NCBI GenBank assembly: GCA_030248135.1
Contig: JASANC010002081.1
Location: forward strand, 1 to 64,000
Direction of reading: 5' to 3'
Length of the DNA stretch: 64,000 nt
Source of the DNA: Theristus sp. LFF4_11
Taxonomy: Eukaryota > Nematoda > Chromadorea > Monhysterida > Xyalidae
A model generated the notes under the pieces. It was not told the DNA's origin. It did not search any database and saw nothing but the letters and a program-made list of their open reading frames with translations. Both the position numbers and the translations under genes were made by a program. Below are positions 13,301 through 25,801 of this stretch, in pieces; position 1 is the first letter of the stretch; each line of letters opens with the position of its first letter.

Positions 13301-14290
13301 GAATCTTTTTACGAAATTGCCGAACCACTGTGGAAAAGTTATTCGCATGTTCCCAATAAATTGGCAGACCAGACTCGCTGCTCTGCCGTCCACTTAACCA
13401 TGATGCAGCAAAGACTGAAAATAGAAGTTCATCTCTCACTGCAGAAAAACAACCAGTCTGCTATGGTAAAAATATCAGAGTGGCAAATTTTGTGTATTAA
13501 AAAAGAAAAAAAAAACAATTTGGATTTGAAAAGATAAATTAGCGTCTGTTCTGAGCAGAACCGCTTACTCACACTCAGACTTTAAGTGAAACATTGGAGT
13601 GATCAAAAACTGTTCAAATGCAACTCAGCATTCGGCATTTCTAAGCTGCTTTAAACTCATATTGCTTTTTTTCATCTTTTTTTGTGTTGTGAACATTCGG
13701 GCATTCACCAACGTTCATTATTTTGATCTTTGTTACAGTTAAATCAACCCTCTGCATTTTACAACATTTGTCGATTTTTTATATTTTGCTGTAGTGAGTG
13801 ATAGGGGCAACATACCACGACAAAAATTTGGTCAGAAAAACCTCCAAATGTTTTCTAATAGTGTTCCAATTTTCAGCTCGAAACAACTCAGCACAAGCCA
13901 GTGAGAGCATTTTAGAATTGGAACCTTTTTTTGGCTCACCCTGTACGTTGAAGACAAGGTGACTGCTAAACTAACTGCAGATGCACAGACTAAACTAACG
14001 TTGTCGATTTGTTATTTTTCAAACGCCATCCGGGTCAGCTATTCGGTTTCCTTGCAACCGCCCCCCCCCGCTCTCCACTCACTCACCTGTATGCAGTGCA
14101 GCAAGAAAACAACCACTAATTCGGAGTGCTCCAGTGAATCGGTACGGAGTAAATCGGCCGCTCGTTGTACACAGTTTCCGTCATTTTTGAATTCGCTGAA
14201 CGCAGATTCCAATTCGTGTTTGCGATCGTTTGTTGTCGCCGGATGATATAACTCGTCCAATAATGACTTCAACTGATTGTGCACTTCCAT
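1387..14290 (-). CDS. XPO6: Exportin-6 (multi-exon gene, whole span)
   Basis: Importin-beta-fold export receptor; in animals exportin-6 carries actin-profilin out of the nucleus. The match runs from N- to C-terminus. The first exon has the TTNDRK motif and the last has a C-terminal segment around SFSIAMQDLRARL. Exons with matching splice sites: 14290-14087, 10931-10701, 8149-7978, 7912 to about 7779 (possibly longer), 4260-4098, 3991-3864, 3474-3244, 2108-1905 and 1542-1387 (TGA stop). The phases of consecutive exons agree for the last five. Further exons clearly lie at about 7.3-7.2, 7.1-6.7, 5.5-5.17, 5.15-4.7 and 4.57-4.44 kb, but I could not fix every boundary. An in-frame ATG at 14335 could extend the N-terminus by 15 residues; 14290 fits the family better. 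The first two introns are long and full of transposable elements. Confidence 0.82.
2637..3172. mobile_element. Foldback element with iterated 15-mer arms
   Basis: It lies in an XPO6 intron. Left arm (about 2637-2790) and right arm (about 3040-3172) are inverted copies. Each arm is a run of degenerate 15-mers of the type GAATTCCGGCCCG(A/G)A, then TTTTCGCCAG and an AACAATATTAAACCACA block. The loop carries GATTCCTAATCCTAAGCCAAG and TTTTGATAAGGT, also present in elements near 38.4, 39.7 and 41.8 kb. No coding capacity. Foldback (Tu/Galileo-like) elements have iterated arms of this kind; membership in a named family is inference. Confidence 0.7.
3703..3755 (+). repeat. 3' tail fragment of SINE family C
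   Basis: The sequence GGGCGTTGGGTAAGGATAAA and the AGGGGGCAACAAACAACAAC that follows match the tail of the longer SINE at 58434-58794. This is a 5'-truncated copy in an XPO6 intron, as expected for incomplete retrotransposition. Confidence 0.75.
6380..6657. mobile_element. Old copy of MITE family 2 (CATAGTTGTT TIR)
   Basis: Starts CATAGTTGTTTTAG and ends CTAAAACAACTATG, with the G/C homopolymer block and GAGCCGAAAAACCT segment of this family just inside one end. More diverged than the copies at 34-44 kb, and no clean TSD is visible. It lies in an XPO6 intron. Confidence 0.7.
8340..10697. mobile_element. Mariner-type element A with long TIRs
   Basis: Begins CAGGGTGGGCC and ends GGCCCACCCTG, flanked on both sides by TA (8338-8339 and 10698-10699). 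This is the Tc1/mariner target-site signature. The inverted repeats extend at least about 160 bp and contain GGTTCCAATTCTAAAATGCT and TTGCCCCTATCACTCACTAC. No intact transposase is visible, so it is probably non-autonomous. A second element (8498-9754) is inserted in its left arm. Its right edge abuts the splice donor of XPO6 exon 2. Confidence 0.85.
8498..9754. mobile_element. hAT-type element nested in mariner A
   Basis: Starts TATAGATGGTAT and ends ATACCATCTATA. The host sequence is duplicated exactly as ACTACAGC at 8490-8497 and 9755-9762, an 8-bp TSD as in the hAT superfamily. Subterminal regions are rich in ATGAATAAT-like motifs in both orientations. No transposase frame seen. Removing the insert restores the mariner arm. 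Confidence 0.85.
11643..13943. mobile_element. Mariner-type element B carrying a satellite
   Basis: Starts CAGAGTGAGCC and ends GGCTCACCCTG, with TA at 11641-11642 and 13944-13945. Its arms are the same family as element A. Internal sequence around 13200-13560 matches 10060-10330 of element A in the opposite orientation. It holds five full copies of a 226-bp satellite. It sits inside an older hAT copy. Confidence 0.85.
11952..13137. repeat. 226-bp satellite, five units plus a partial
   Basis: Unit starts at 11952, 12178, 12404, 12630, 12856 and 13082 (partial, ends about 13137). Copies are nearly identical; I saw only scattered single-base changes, in the fifth unit. Each unit contains two inverted repeats: GTTTTACC..CAGAC with GTCTG.GTAAAAC, and GGTGTCC with GGACACC. 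Each unit also has an 82-codon open frame, which I regard as accidental. Confidence 0.95.
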
Positions 14291-14335
14291 AAACCGCTTG
14301 TTAACTTGCTTGGTTGATGTACTATTGCTGCGCAA

Positions 14336-14439
14336 AATTGCGATTCCGGCAGATATTCATCGCAGACCGCTGATTGATGGCTCAAATGAAAGCCCTTGTT
14401 CTGCTGAGTAATCCTGTGTATGGATTTTTTTAAATTAAA
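14336..14439. other. XPO6 upstream flank
   Basis: Short AT-rich stretch between the XPO6 start and the palindromic repeats. It should contain the XPO6 promoter; no specific motif is recognisable. Confidence 0.3.
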
Positions 14440-14489
14440 AAATTTGAAGAAGTTATTTGAATTTGAAATTTTCGATTGAGTGCGTCTGT

Positions 14490-15391
14490 GGTGAGCGTGT
14501 ACAGTGCACTGAATGTTGTAATTTATGTACTTAATAGATATTTATGATGGATACCACTCACATGATTGCATGAAACAGTCATACGTCTGAAAGTAGGGCC
14601 CACGGATTACGGTAGCGGTAGTTTTGGGTCTTGACACGAAGTTGCAGAAAACCACTTTGTTTCTTGTGAATAACAGTTGAAACATTTTAGAAACATGCAG
14701 CATTATAACAGAATGTCAAAAACCGGATTTCAAGGGTTACGGTAACTCTGCTGTTGGTCTCGACACGATTTTTCAAAAAGGCCCTTTATTGCCAGGAAAA
14801 GCTACTGAAATGATGGTTACCGTTCACATGATTGCGTGAAACAGTCATGCGTCTGAAAGTAGAGCCCACGGGTTACGGTAGCGGTGGTTTTAGGTCTTGA
14901 CACGAAATTACTGAAAACCACTGTTTCGTGTGAATAACAGTTGAAATCTTTTGGAAACATGCAACGGAACTCCGAAAACACTCGGCTATCCTGCTACCGT
15001 AACCCGTGGGACCAAACTTTTGACATTGGGTAACTGTTACATGCAATCATGTGAACGGTATCCATCATTCCAGCAGCTCTTCCTAGCAATAAAGGACGTT
15101 TTTAAAAAATCGTGTCGAGACCCACTGCAGAGCTACCGTAATCCTTGAAATCCGGTTTTTACTTTCTGTTATAATGCTGCATGTTTCTAAATGGTTTCAA
15201 CTGTTATTCACAAGAAACAGTGGTTTTCTGCAACTTCGTGTCAAGACGCAAAACTACCGCTACCGTAACCCGTGGGCCCGGCCCTGCTTTCAGACGTAAG
15301 ACTGTTTCATGCAATTATGTGAACGTTTTCCATCATAAATATCCATCAAGCACATAAATACAACATTCAGTGTACTGTACACGCTCACCAC
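14490..15391. repeat. 900-bp palindromic element
   Basis: The two halves are inverted copies. GTGAGCGTGTACAGTGCACT on the left pairs with GTACACGCTCAC on the right. GCCCACGGATTACGGTAGCG pairs with CTACCGTAACCCGTGGGC. Internal motifs such as ACATGATTGC(A/G)TGAAACAGT recur. No coding frame with features of a protein. Confidence 0.75.
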
Positions 15392-15393
15392 AG

Positions 15394-16500
15394 CTGTTTT
15401 TTTTGCAGAAAAACGTCGGTTTTTTGCAGAACATTTGGACCGTTTGCAGAATTTTTTTACCAGATTTCTGCAAATTGCAGAAACAGATTTGCATACAAAC
15501 TTTGGTTCTGCAATATTCATTTTGTGCTTAGCGCTTGACTGAGGTTTCACATTAACATGGAAGAAATTTCAAATAGTTTTTTTTATCAAGAAAACAGTTG
15601 TTTCGGCGGTTGCTGTAGCGCAATGATTGGCGTTTTGTTTTGCCTTCGTAAATAAAATCGGAGTATTTCAAATTCGAAAAATAAAACAGAATCAGATCAA
15701 ATCGAAAATTATTGTTTGCTGTTAAACTTTCTGTTTGGAATTAGAATGAAGTGATCCATCATCCACACAACAAAAGATGCAAAAATAAGACATTGGCGGA
15801 GGTACGGTGCGCAAGTTTGTCGTCGAGCTTGTCGAGAATCTCAGCAACCGATTCGAAGACGCGCACAGCGTTCTCAAGGCTGCCAAAATATTCTACCGTC
15901 TGAGATGGATGGATCTGAACAGCTGCTGGCGTACGGAAATGCCGATTTGCTGTATCTGAACCAGTTTTATTCATCAATTTTGACGGGCAAGGACAGTATC
16001 GCTGACGAATGAAAACGATTCAAACGCGAACAAATTCAATTCCCTGGTCCGAGTATTACTGCAGGCAAGCATGGGGATGAAAACAAAGAGGCGACACAAA
16101 ATCAAACCGAACAATGTGAACTGCACCTTTGAGAACGTCGAACCGACCGAAGCCATCGCTTTGATTGCGGGATTTGAGCAATGAGGGTTTTCATATTGAT
16201 TGTGCTGTTTTTAGGTTGAATGATTTGAAACGAATGATTAGTGATTTGTTTGGTTTGGCAATCTGGTTTGGTTTTGGTGTCCTTTTTCTGAATCTTTGAA
16301 AAATTCTGCGGTAAAACGATGCAATTGGCAATTGCAATTCTGCGCATCGTTAAGAAATGATGCTCAGAGCGAAAAAATGACATTAAACAAAACAAAAACC
16401 ATTTTCGTCGTGTTTTTGAAATTTGCAGAAACCAAATTTCATTTGCAGAATTTTTTTACCAAATTTCTGCAAATTGCAGAACCGACTTTTTAAAAAAAAA
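15394..16500. mobile_element. Element Z copy 1, with coding-like core
   Basis: Ends carry repeated TTTCTGCAAATTGCAG and CAGAAAAACGTCGG motifs in inverted orientation. An inverted second copy lies at 46412-47515. Both copies share an internal stretch (here 15780-15960) that is open on both strands, for example VENLSNRFEDAHSVLKAAK in one direction and SLENAVRVFESVAEILDKL in the other. I do not recognise the protein. The stretch may be a relic of transposase or of a captured host exon. Confidence 0.55.
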
Positions 16501-16576
16501 CCTAGCGGCACAGACGCACTCAATCGAAAATTTCAAATTCAAATAACTTCTTCAAATTTTTGAATTTGTACCCTTA

Positions 16577-16680
16577 AAAGTTGCGTCCGGTTCGATTCCG
16601 GCCCGAATAATTTCGTCCGGAGTTGTCCGGTCCGGCCCGGCGAATGTTTTCCCAGCACGAACAATAAACTGCAGTGGCCA
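16577..16680. repeat. Fragment of foldback 15-mer arm
   Basis: Contains iterated TTCCGGCCCG and GTCCGGTCCGGCCCGGCGAA motifs followed by CAGCACGAACAATAAA, matching the arm end of the foldback element at 2637-3172. Only one arm is present here. Confidence 0.55.
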
Positions 16681-16780
16681 GCTTTATAAAAGTGAGGAGT
16701 TGAGGAGTTTTACTTTTTTTCTCTCAACTCTACTCAGAAGAAAACGGGTTTTATAAAAGTGAGGAGTTGAGGAGTGAGTG

Positions 16781-17224
16781 CATAGTTGTTCCAGGGGGGG
16801 CGCCCCCCCCCAAAAATTTTTGGATCTGTCTCTATCAAACAGTTTTTTCGGCTCAGCTTTAATATTATCTATCTAAAAAAATTTCTCAGCCAGCTATCTA
16901 TCTGAAATTTTTGTCTTCGAAGACATAAAATGAGTCAATTTTTGACCAAAATTGACCATTTTTGCTCGTAATTCTTGAAAATTTCGCTAATTTTAGGTAA
17001 AATATGCGTTTATACTCGATTTTTAGTGTATTTTTAGCACTATTTTGCTGTTTTTATAGCTTTTTAGCGTTTTAGCTATCCATCTATCAAATTTCAAAAT
17101 TTTGACCGCCCCCCCCCCAAAGTCACATGCCCCCCCCCCCAAAATTTTCCAGCTATCTATCTGGAATATTTGCTCCAGCTACCTATATCGGCCCCCCCCA
17201 CCCCTCGGCTCTGGAACAACTATG
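16781..17224. mobile_element. MITE family 2 copy
   Basis: Starts CATAGTTGTTCCAGG and ends CTCTGGAACAACTATG. Contains the family's G/C runs near both ends, the GTCTTCGAAGACATAAAATG palindrome and GATA/CTAT-rich stretches. The flanks (GTGAGTG and GTGAGTA) suggest a degraded target duplication. Confidence 0.8.
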
Positions 17225-17234
17225 GTGAGTAGGG

Positions 17235-17606
17235 TAGGGTTGTTAAACAAAAATAACCGTTTGCAAGCGTTACGTTGGTTGCGAGCACAACAATCGGACG
17301 CTCTGCGAGGCGAATCGTCACCTTATCTGCATCGGAAATGGTAGGCCAAGCTTTGGGACGCTCAAAAACTTCATCGCAGATGTTGTCGAAGCCTAAAATC
17401 AGTCGGTAAAACGGTCCAAAATCGACTGCTGACGGTTTTACGAGGTAATAATATCAAAGAAAATTTTTGTTGAACTTTCGAAAAATTTTGCCAAATTTGA
17501 GGTTTTCAGAGCATATTAAAGGAAAATTTTTCGAATTAAAAAAAATCGGCATTTTTGTTTTTTTTAATCACTTTTTTTTAATTTTGATTTTTGTTCAACA
17601 ACCCTA
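17235..17606. mobile_element. MITE family 1, short derivative
   Basis: Starts TAGGGTTGTTAAACAAAAA and ends TTCAACAACCCTA. The interior matches part of the full-length family 1 copy that follows, in the opposite orientation, with about half of the element deleted. Confidence 0.7.
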
Positions 17607-17611
17607 CCCCC

Positions 17612-18338
17612 TAGGGTTGTTAAACAAAAATGAAAAAATTTAAAAAAAAAAGTGATTAAAAAAAAACAAAAATGCCGATTTTTTTTTTTAAATTCGAAAA
17701 ATTTTCCTCTAATATGCTCTGAAAACCTCAATTTTGGCAAAATTTTTCGAAAGTTCAACAAAAATTTTCTTTGATTATACCTCGTAAAACCTTTAGCAGT
17801 CGATTTTGGGCCGTTTTACCGACTAATTTTAGGCTACGACAACATCTGCGATGAAGTTTTTGAGCGTCCCAAAGCTTGGCCTACCATTTCCGATGCAGAT
17901 AAGGTGACGATTCGCCTCGCAGAGCGTCCGATTGTTCTCGCTGCTCCGTTTGCAAGCGCTACGTTGTCTGGTTGCTTGCTGCTTCGTGTCGTGTCGTCGC
18001 AACACCATCAGAAGAATTGATCGAATTTTCGAAGGCGGTATGTTTGTCTTCACTTTAGCATTAGTTTAGCTGGGGACAATTAGTGACCTTTTGGAGGTCA
18101 AAACACAAGAAGAGGCATGGTGACGGTTTGGAAAAGGGTAATTGAGGTCACCAAAACAACATCTGCAAAGTTCAGTCATATGGGAGTCATTCGGGAGGCG
18201 CTTGCATGTCATATGTGGTTCTTCGGACTCCTGATTGATTTAGCACAACTTTGATTTTTGAAATTTTTTTTTAAAAAAAAATTTTAAAAAAAAAACAAAA
18301 CAAAAATGACGATTTTTGATTTTTGTTTAACAACCCTA
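17612..18338. mobile_element. MITE family 1 copy
   Basis: TIRs TAGGGTTGTTAAAC and GTTTAACAACCCTA. The interior includes a stretch (about 17830-17960) open in one frame, reading GYDNICDEVFERPKAWPT and then DADKVTIRLAERP, which recurs in every full-length copy. Poly-A and poly-T blocks lie just inside each end. An 8-bp TSD for this family is clear in another copy (35718-36441), which supports hAT affiliation. Confidence 0.8.
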
Positions 18339-18547
18339 CCCCCCCCCCCGCCCCCGCAACAACTATGGCTGACTTATTATTGTTGAAAATGCAATTTTCC
18401 CTCAAATGCGCTTGCCTTCAGAGTGTTTTGCAAGAAGGAAACAAGAAAGTACTGGTCAACTGACGACAAATATTGTGACAACGCTGTTGATATCGTTGCT
18501 TCAAGTCCAACGAATCAAGTTTGTGACAAGAATTAAACATCAGAGAC

Positions 18548-19810
18548 ATGGCCGAATTCGATGTCATTGAGGCGGAAGAGGAGGAAATATTTGAGGAATC
18601 CGGTCTTCCCGAAGCATCTGTTCCATTAATTGAACCAGTGGTTATCAAAGGCGCAGGCAATATGACTGTGTACGCTGAATTTGTTTAGCAGCAACTTTGG
18701 TACATACATGAACATGATCAACTGTTGTGCAGTTGTTTATTGTTTTTTTACAGATTTGGTTTGAACAGTCGATTTAACACTGAGTTTCCGTCACAAATGT
18801 CGGGCAAAGTGGCACCGGAAGAATTCGCAGACACGATACATCGCATCAACGCAGTGCTACGCAAGACGATGCCCATGAACTTGAGATGGCTGTTTTGCGG
18901 CTGCGTCTTCTGCTGCTGCACTCTCGGATGCTCCCTCTGGCCAGTTGTCTGTCTCAATAAGCGAGTGCGTTTGCAGCACGAACACTCAGTTTGTTCCATT
19001 CACAGCAAAACCAGGCTCGTTTCTGGTGATCTGTCAAGTGATCCACAAATGCAATCATGCTCTCTTTTGCAGACTGTGCACGCAATGGAAAAAACGCTTG
19101 ACTGGGAAAATTCGCATTTATATAACAAGGTCGCTTGCAACTTGCAATTCTCATTTTGTCGATGTCATTTTCAATGTCGATTTTCAACGTTTAACTCGAC
19201 CAATTTTATCGGACAACTATTTTTCAGCTGGGTTTACATTGGCGACTAAGCAAACGGCGATCGGACGCTAGTAATATGACTGAATATGTACGTTTGTGCA
19301 GTATTTTTGTTCAAATCAATCACGTTATTATTGGCAAAATATGGAGCCAGCGAAAGGAAACAGAGCGGCACCGGGATTGAAAAAGGACATAGTTTTCAAT
19401 TACAAATGTAGCGGTTGATTCAGACCAAATCCGATTCCGGTTCATTCTTCAAAATCCAAAGGTTCGCGGGCTTTGTTATTTGCCAGAAAGTGACAGGTTT
19501 GAAGAATTTGCCAGTGATACGTGCCAGTAATTTTGCAAATGTTGATCAGTCCAATGAGCAAAAGAGACATCACCTCGATCCGACCTGGTAATATGCAAAA
19601 CGTACCTTCTTGTTTGTGTGGCTTCAATTATTTTTGGTTGGTGCCAACGAGTCAACGACATTGTCACACAATAAGTAAATAAGAGAGTGCTTCAAATGTA
19701 TTGTTTAAATAAATTGTATTTAAATAAAAGTGTTTTAAGTGCAACTTTTCAAATTTCAGGTTCTGTTGATAGAGTTTTTACCGAAGGCTCCACTATTTCA
19801 ACCGGATTAG
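18548..19810 (+). CDS. CHIC2: CHIC family Cys-rich hydrophobic protein
   Basis: Complete five-exon gene: 18548-18669, 18754-18964, 19073-19129, 19228-19287, 19760-19810; all phases agree and give about 166 residues, close to the 165 of vertebrate CHIC2. The N-terminus is acidic (MAEFDVIEAEEEEIFEE). Exon 2 has the family signature: FPSQMSGKVAPEEF followed by the Cys-rich hydrophobic stretch WLFCGCVFCCCTLGCSLWP. The C-terminus LIEFLPKAPLFQPD is also typical. CHIC proteins associate with membranes through palmitoylated cysteines at the plasma membrane and in vesicles; that is family knowledge. Whether it is the CHIC1 or CHIC2 orthologue cannot be decided, since invertebrates usually have one gene. 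Confidence 0.95.
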
Positions 19811-20967
19811 GCGGTCGCATCGCAACTGCGCTCTGCCGTGTGTAATGCAGAGCTGAGCCACACTTTGCTGTGATTTACATTTGTTCTTGTGTTTGTACAG
19901 AGCTGTTATTTTTTAACAAATGTCTCCAGTCTCAGATAGATACAGATTCTCGATTTTTGCGCAAAAATAAGGTTCTTATGCGCTCTGATCCATGTTTTAA
20001 TTTTTGAATCGTACTTATTGCAGCAAGTGTAATCTGGTTGCGTTTCATTTATTGCGTTCATGAAAACAAGACTCTCGATGTTCTCATTCTTTATTTTTCA
20101 ATGATAAATCTGAAAGTGTTGCGGTTTTACGTGTTGCATTGCAAGTAATTTATGTCAGCTTAACTTTTTCTAGTCATAATTCTATCTAGAGTTGCTTTTC
20201 AGAGTTCTTTTGCCTAATAGTTTTTCCTATTTGGTGTTGCTTATTTCATTGGTGTTTCAGACTTATCACATAATTTAATTATAATTTTTTTTGAGCTGAG
20301 ATATTCATGTGCGAAGGTCAACTATGAGTCTATGTCTATCCACCCTCTTTGTTCGTTCGACCTTGTTTTTGAACTAAATTGTTTTATTCAACCTCTTTGG
20401 TTTTTAAAAATTCCAGCTTTATTGTACAAAACTTTTTGCTTTCTCTGGACAGTTTTTGGGAGTATCATCGAGTCTGTGATGTAGATGGTGAAGGTTTGTT
20501 CAAAACGAGGTCCAATGAATGAACCACTGAATGAGCGCAAACATCAACAGGGTTTGCGTGGATGTAAAAATTTCAAAAAACACCCACATCTTGTCAGTGG
20601 AAGTTGGTGGTCTATCCAATTGATCGTTAAGAGCTCGATGAATCAACCATGAGTCGTCGAATGAATCATCGATTCTTTTGGAATTTCAATTGAGTATTTC
20701 ATTTTTGCCATGCAACGACTGTGACGAACTATTCCATTTTGTTTTTGCGTGTGTGAACATATTTTTGTAATTTTTTGAAGGAGATACAAATTCTTCCATC
20801 TTTGAGTTTCTGTGTGTGGAAAAGAAATAAAACGAACAGAAGATGACGAAGGAAATTATCGAGTCTGTCACGGGGTATTCTCATCCCGTTTTTGTACCTT
20901 TATTTTCGTAAGAAGGAGCTTTTCGTTTTTTAAACTAATTAATTGATTTCGGCAATACAAAAAACCA
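19811..20967. other. Spacer between CHIC and RECQL5
   Basis: Contains the CHIC 3' UTR and the RECQL5 upstream region. An AATAAA occurs at 20826-20831, quite distal for CHIC. No repeats of the families described elsewhere and no exon-like frames were recognised. Confidence 0.5.
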
Positions 20968-24717
<3,750 letters not shown>

Positions 24718-24753
24718 TAAAATATTACCGGTATTGGTGGGAAAAGTTATTTG

Positions 24754-24759
24754 GAATAA
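24754..24759 (+). promoter_or_regulatory. Poly(A) signal for RECQL5
   Basis: AATAAA lies 37 bp after the predicted stop at 24717. This spacing fits a short 3' UTR and mildly supports the downstream stop over the one at 24493. Confidence 0.5.
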
Positions 24760-24801
24760 ACATCTTAAATGCTCAATTGCGTCAATTCACTGCACAAGTT
24801 T

Positions 24802-25399
24802 ACGGTTGGCAGAAACCGTTTTTTTCAAATCCGGGGGGAAACCGTTTTTCCCAGATTTTTTCCGAAAAAACGGGAAACCCTGAGAAAATGTGGTACTAAA
24901 AGTTGCAGAGCACAAATGTAGACGGAACAATTGGGAATTTTGGGTTTAAGAACAAGGTTTTTCTGCAAATATATTATATTTGAACCGGAAATTGCAAAAA
25001 AATAAACCTTTCATTTGAAACAGTGGTGATTGTAAGGTAATCAATCTTTCTTAATGAGCAAGAAGACTTTCAGACTCTGAGCAAAAAAACGGTTATTTTT
25101 CAAACTAATTTCATCAAAAATAACGGAGTAAAAACAAACAAGCAAACGTAAAAGCATTCTCTGCTGCCGCTCCACACATAGAAGATGCACTGGCTCTCTG
25201 CAAGTTGGGTTCTAATCGCAGTTCACTGCTTTCTCCTGAAATATTGTTCGTTTGCAAGACTAGGACAGAAAACGTCACATTAAAAATTTTGAAAATAACT
25301 TAAAAATGAAAAAAAACTGAAAAACCCGGTTTTTTTTCAGGTTCTTAACTGTCAAAATTTGCCTCGTGAAAAACGGGGTTTCTTCTCATTGCCAACCGT
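24802..25399. mobile_element. hAT-type MITE between RECQL5 and DDX47
   Basis: Starts ACGGTTGGCAGAAACCG and ends TTGCCAACCGT. Flanks ACAAGTTT and ACAAGTTA match at seven of eight bases, consistent with an 8-bp duplication. It resembles the TAGGGTTGG family in its AAACCGG-rich ends. No coding capacity. Confidence 0.7.
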
Positions 25400-25801
25400 A
25401 CAAGTTATTTTTGAATTTGTGATTTTTCGTTTTCATGTGTGGGTTGTTTCTCCTGGTTGTTTGTTTCCTTTTTTCTTTCATTATTCGTCTTTCACTCTGG
25501 ACTGAATTCTGGACTTGTTCAACTAATAAGGCTGCCGCTGTTATAATAATAATGAGTTGTTTTTATGACGATTTACAAAACAGTTTTGTGTGGTCAAGGT
25601 TCATCAAAGATCAAAGCTGCACCACGATCGCAAATAAACATGCGTGTTTGCACGTTCTTGCAATTGTTCTTGTCTCCAGTCTTTGTACCGTCAATATGAA
25701 AACAGTTTATGACTGTTAAAAATGCAGCGCTGTTGCAGCATTTTTACTTTCTGGACTTGTCTATGATTTTGGTTTCGATCGCCTCCGTGCAGTGTCGCAG
25801 G

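Larger units (their letters stand above)
11397..14056. mobile_element. hAT-type element, 3' truncated, split by mariner B
   Basis: Starts TAGGGTTGGCACAGGAAA. The parts at 11397-11640 and 13946 to about 14056 match, in reverse orientation, the complete element in the SMARCE1 intron (62536-63640). Mariner element B interrupts the two parts. The far TIR is missing: the similarity stops shortly before XPO6 exon 1. Confidence 0.75.
14440..16563. repeat. Outer inverted-repeat element with inner insertions
   Basis: Left end (about 14440-14490) and right end (about 16506-16563) are inverted copies containing AATTTGAAGAAGTTATTTGA and GATTGAGTGCGTCTGTG. Two blocks lie between them: a palindrome (14490-15391) and an element with CAGAAA-rich ends (15394-16500). 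This suggests successive insertion into an older inverted-repeat element. Confidence 0.6.
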
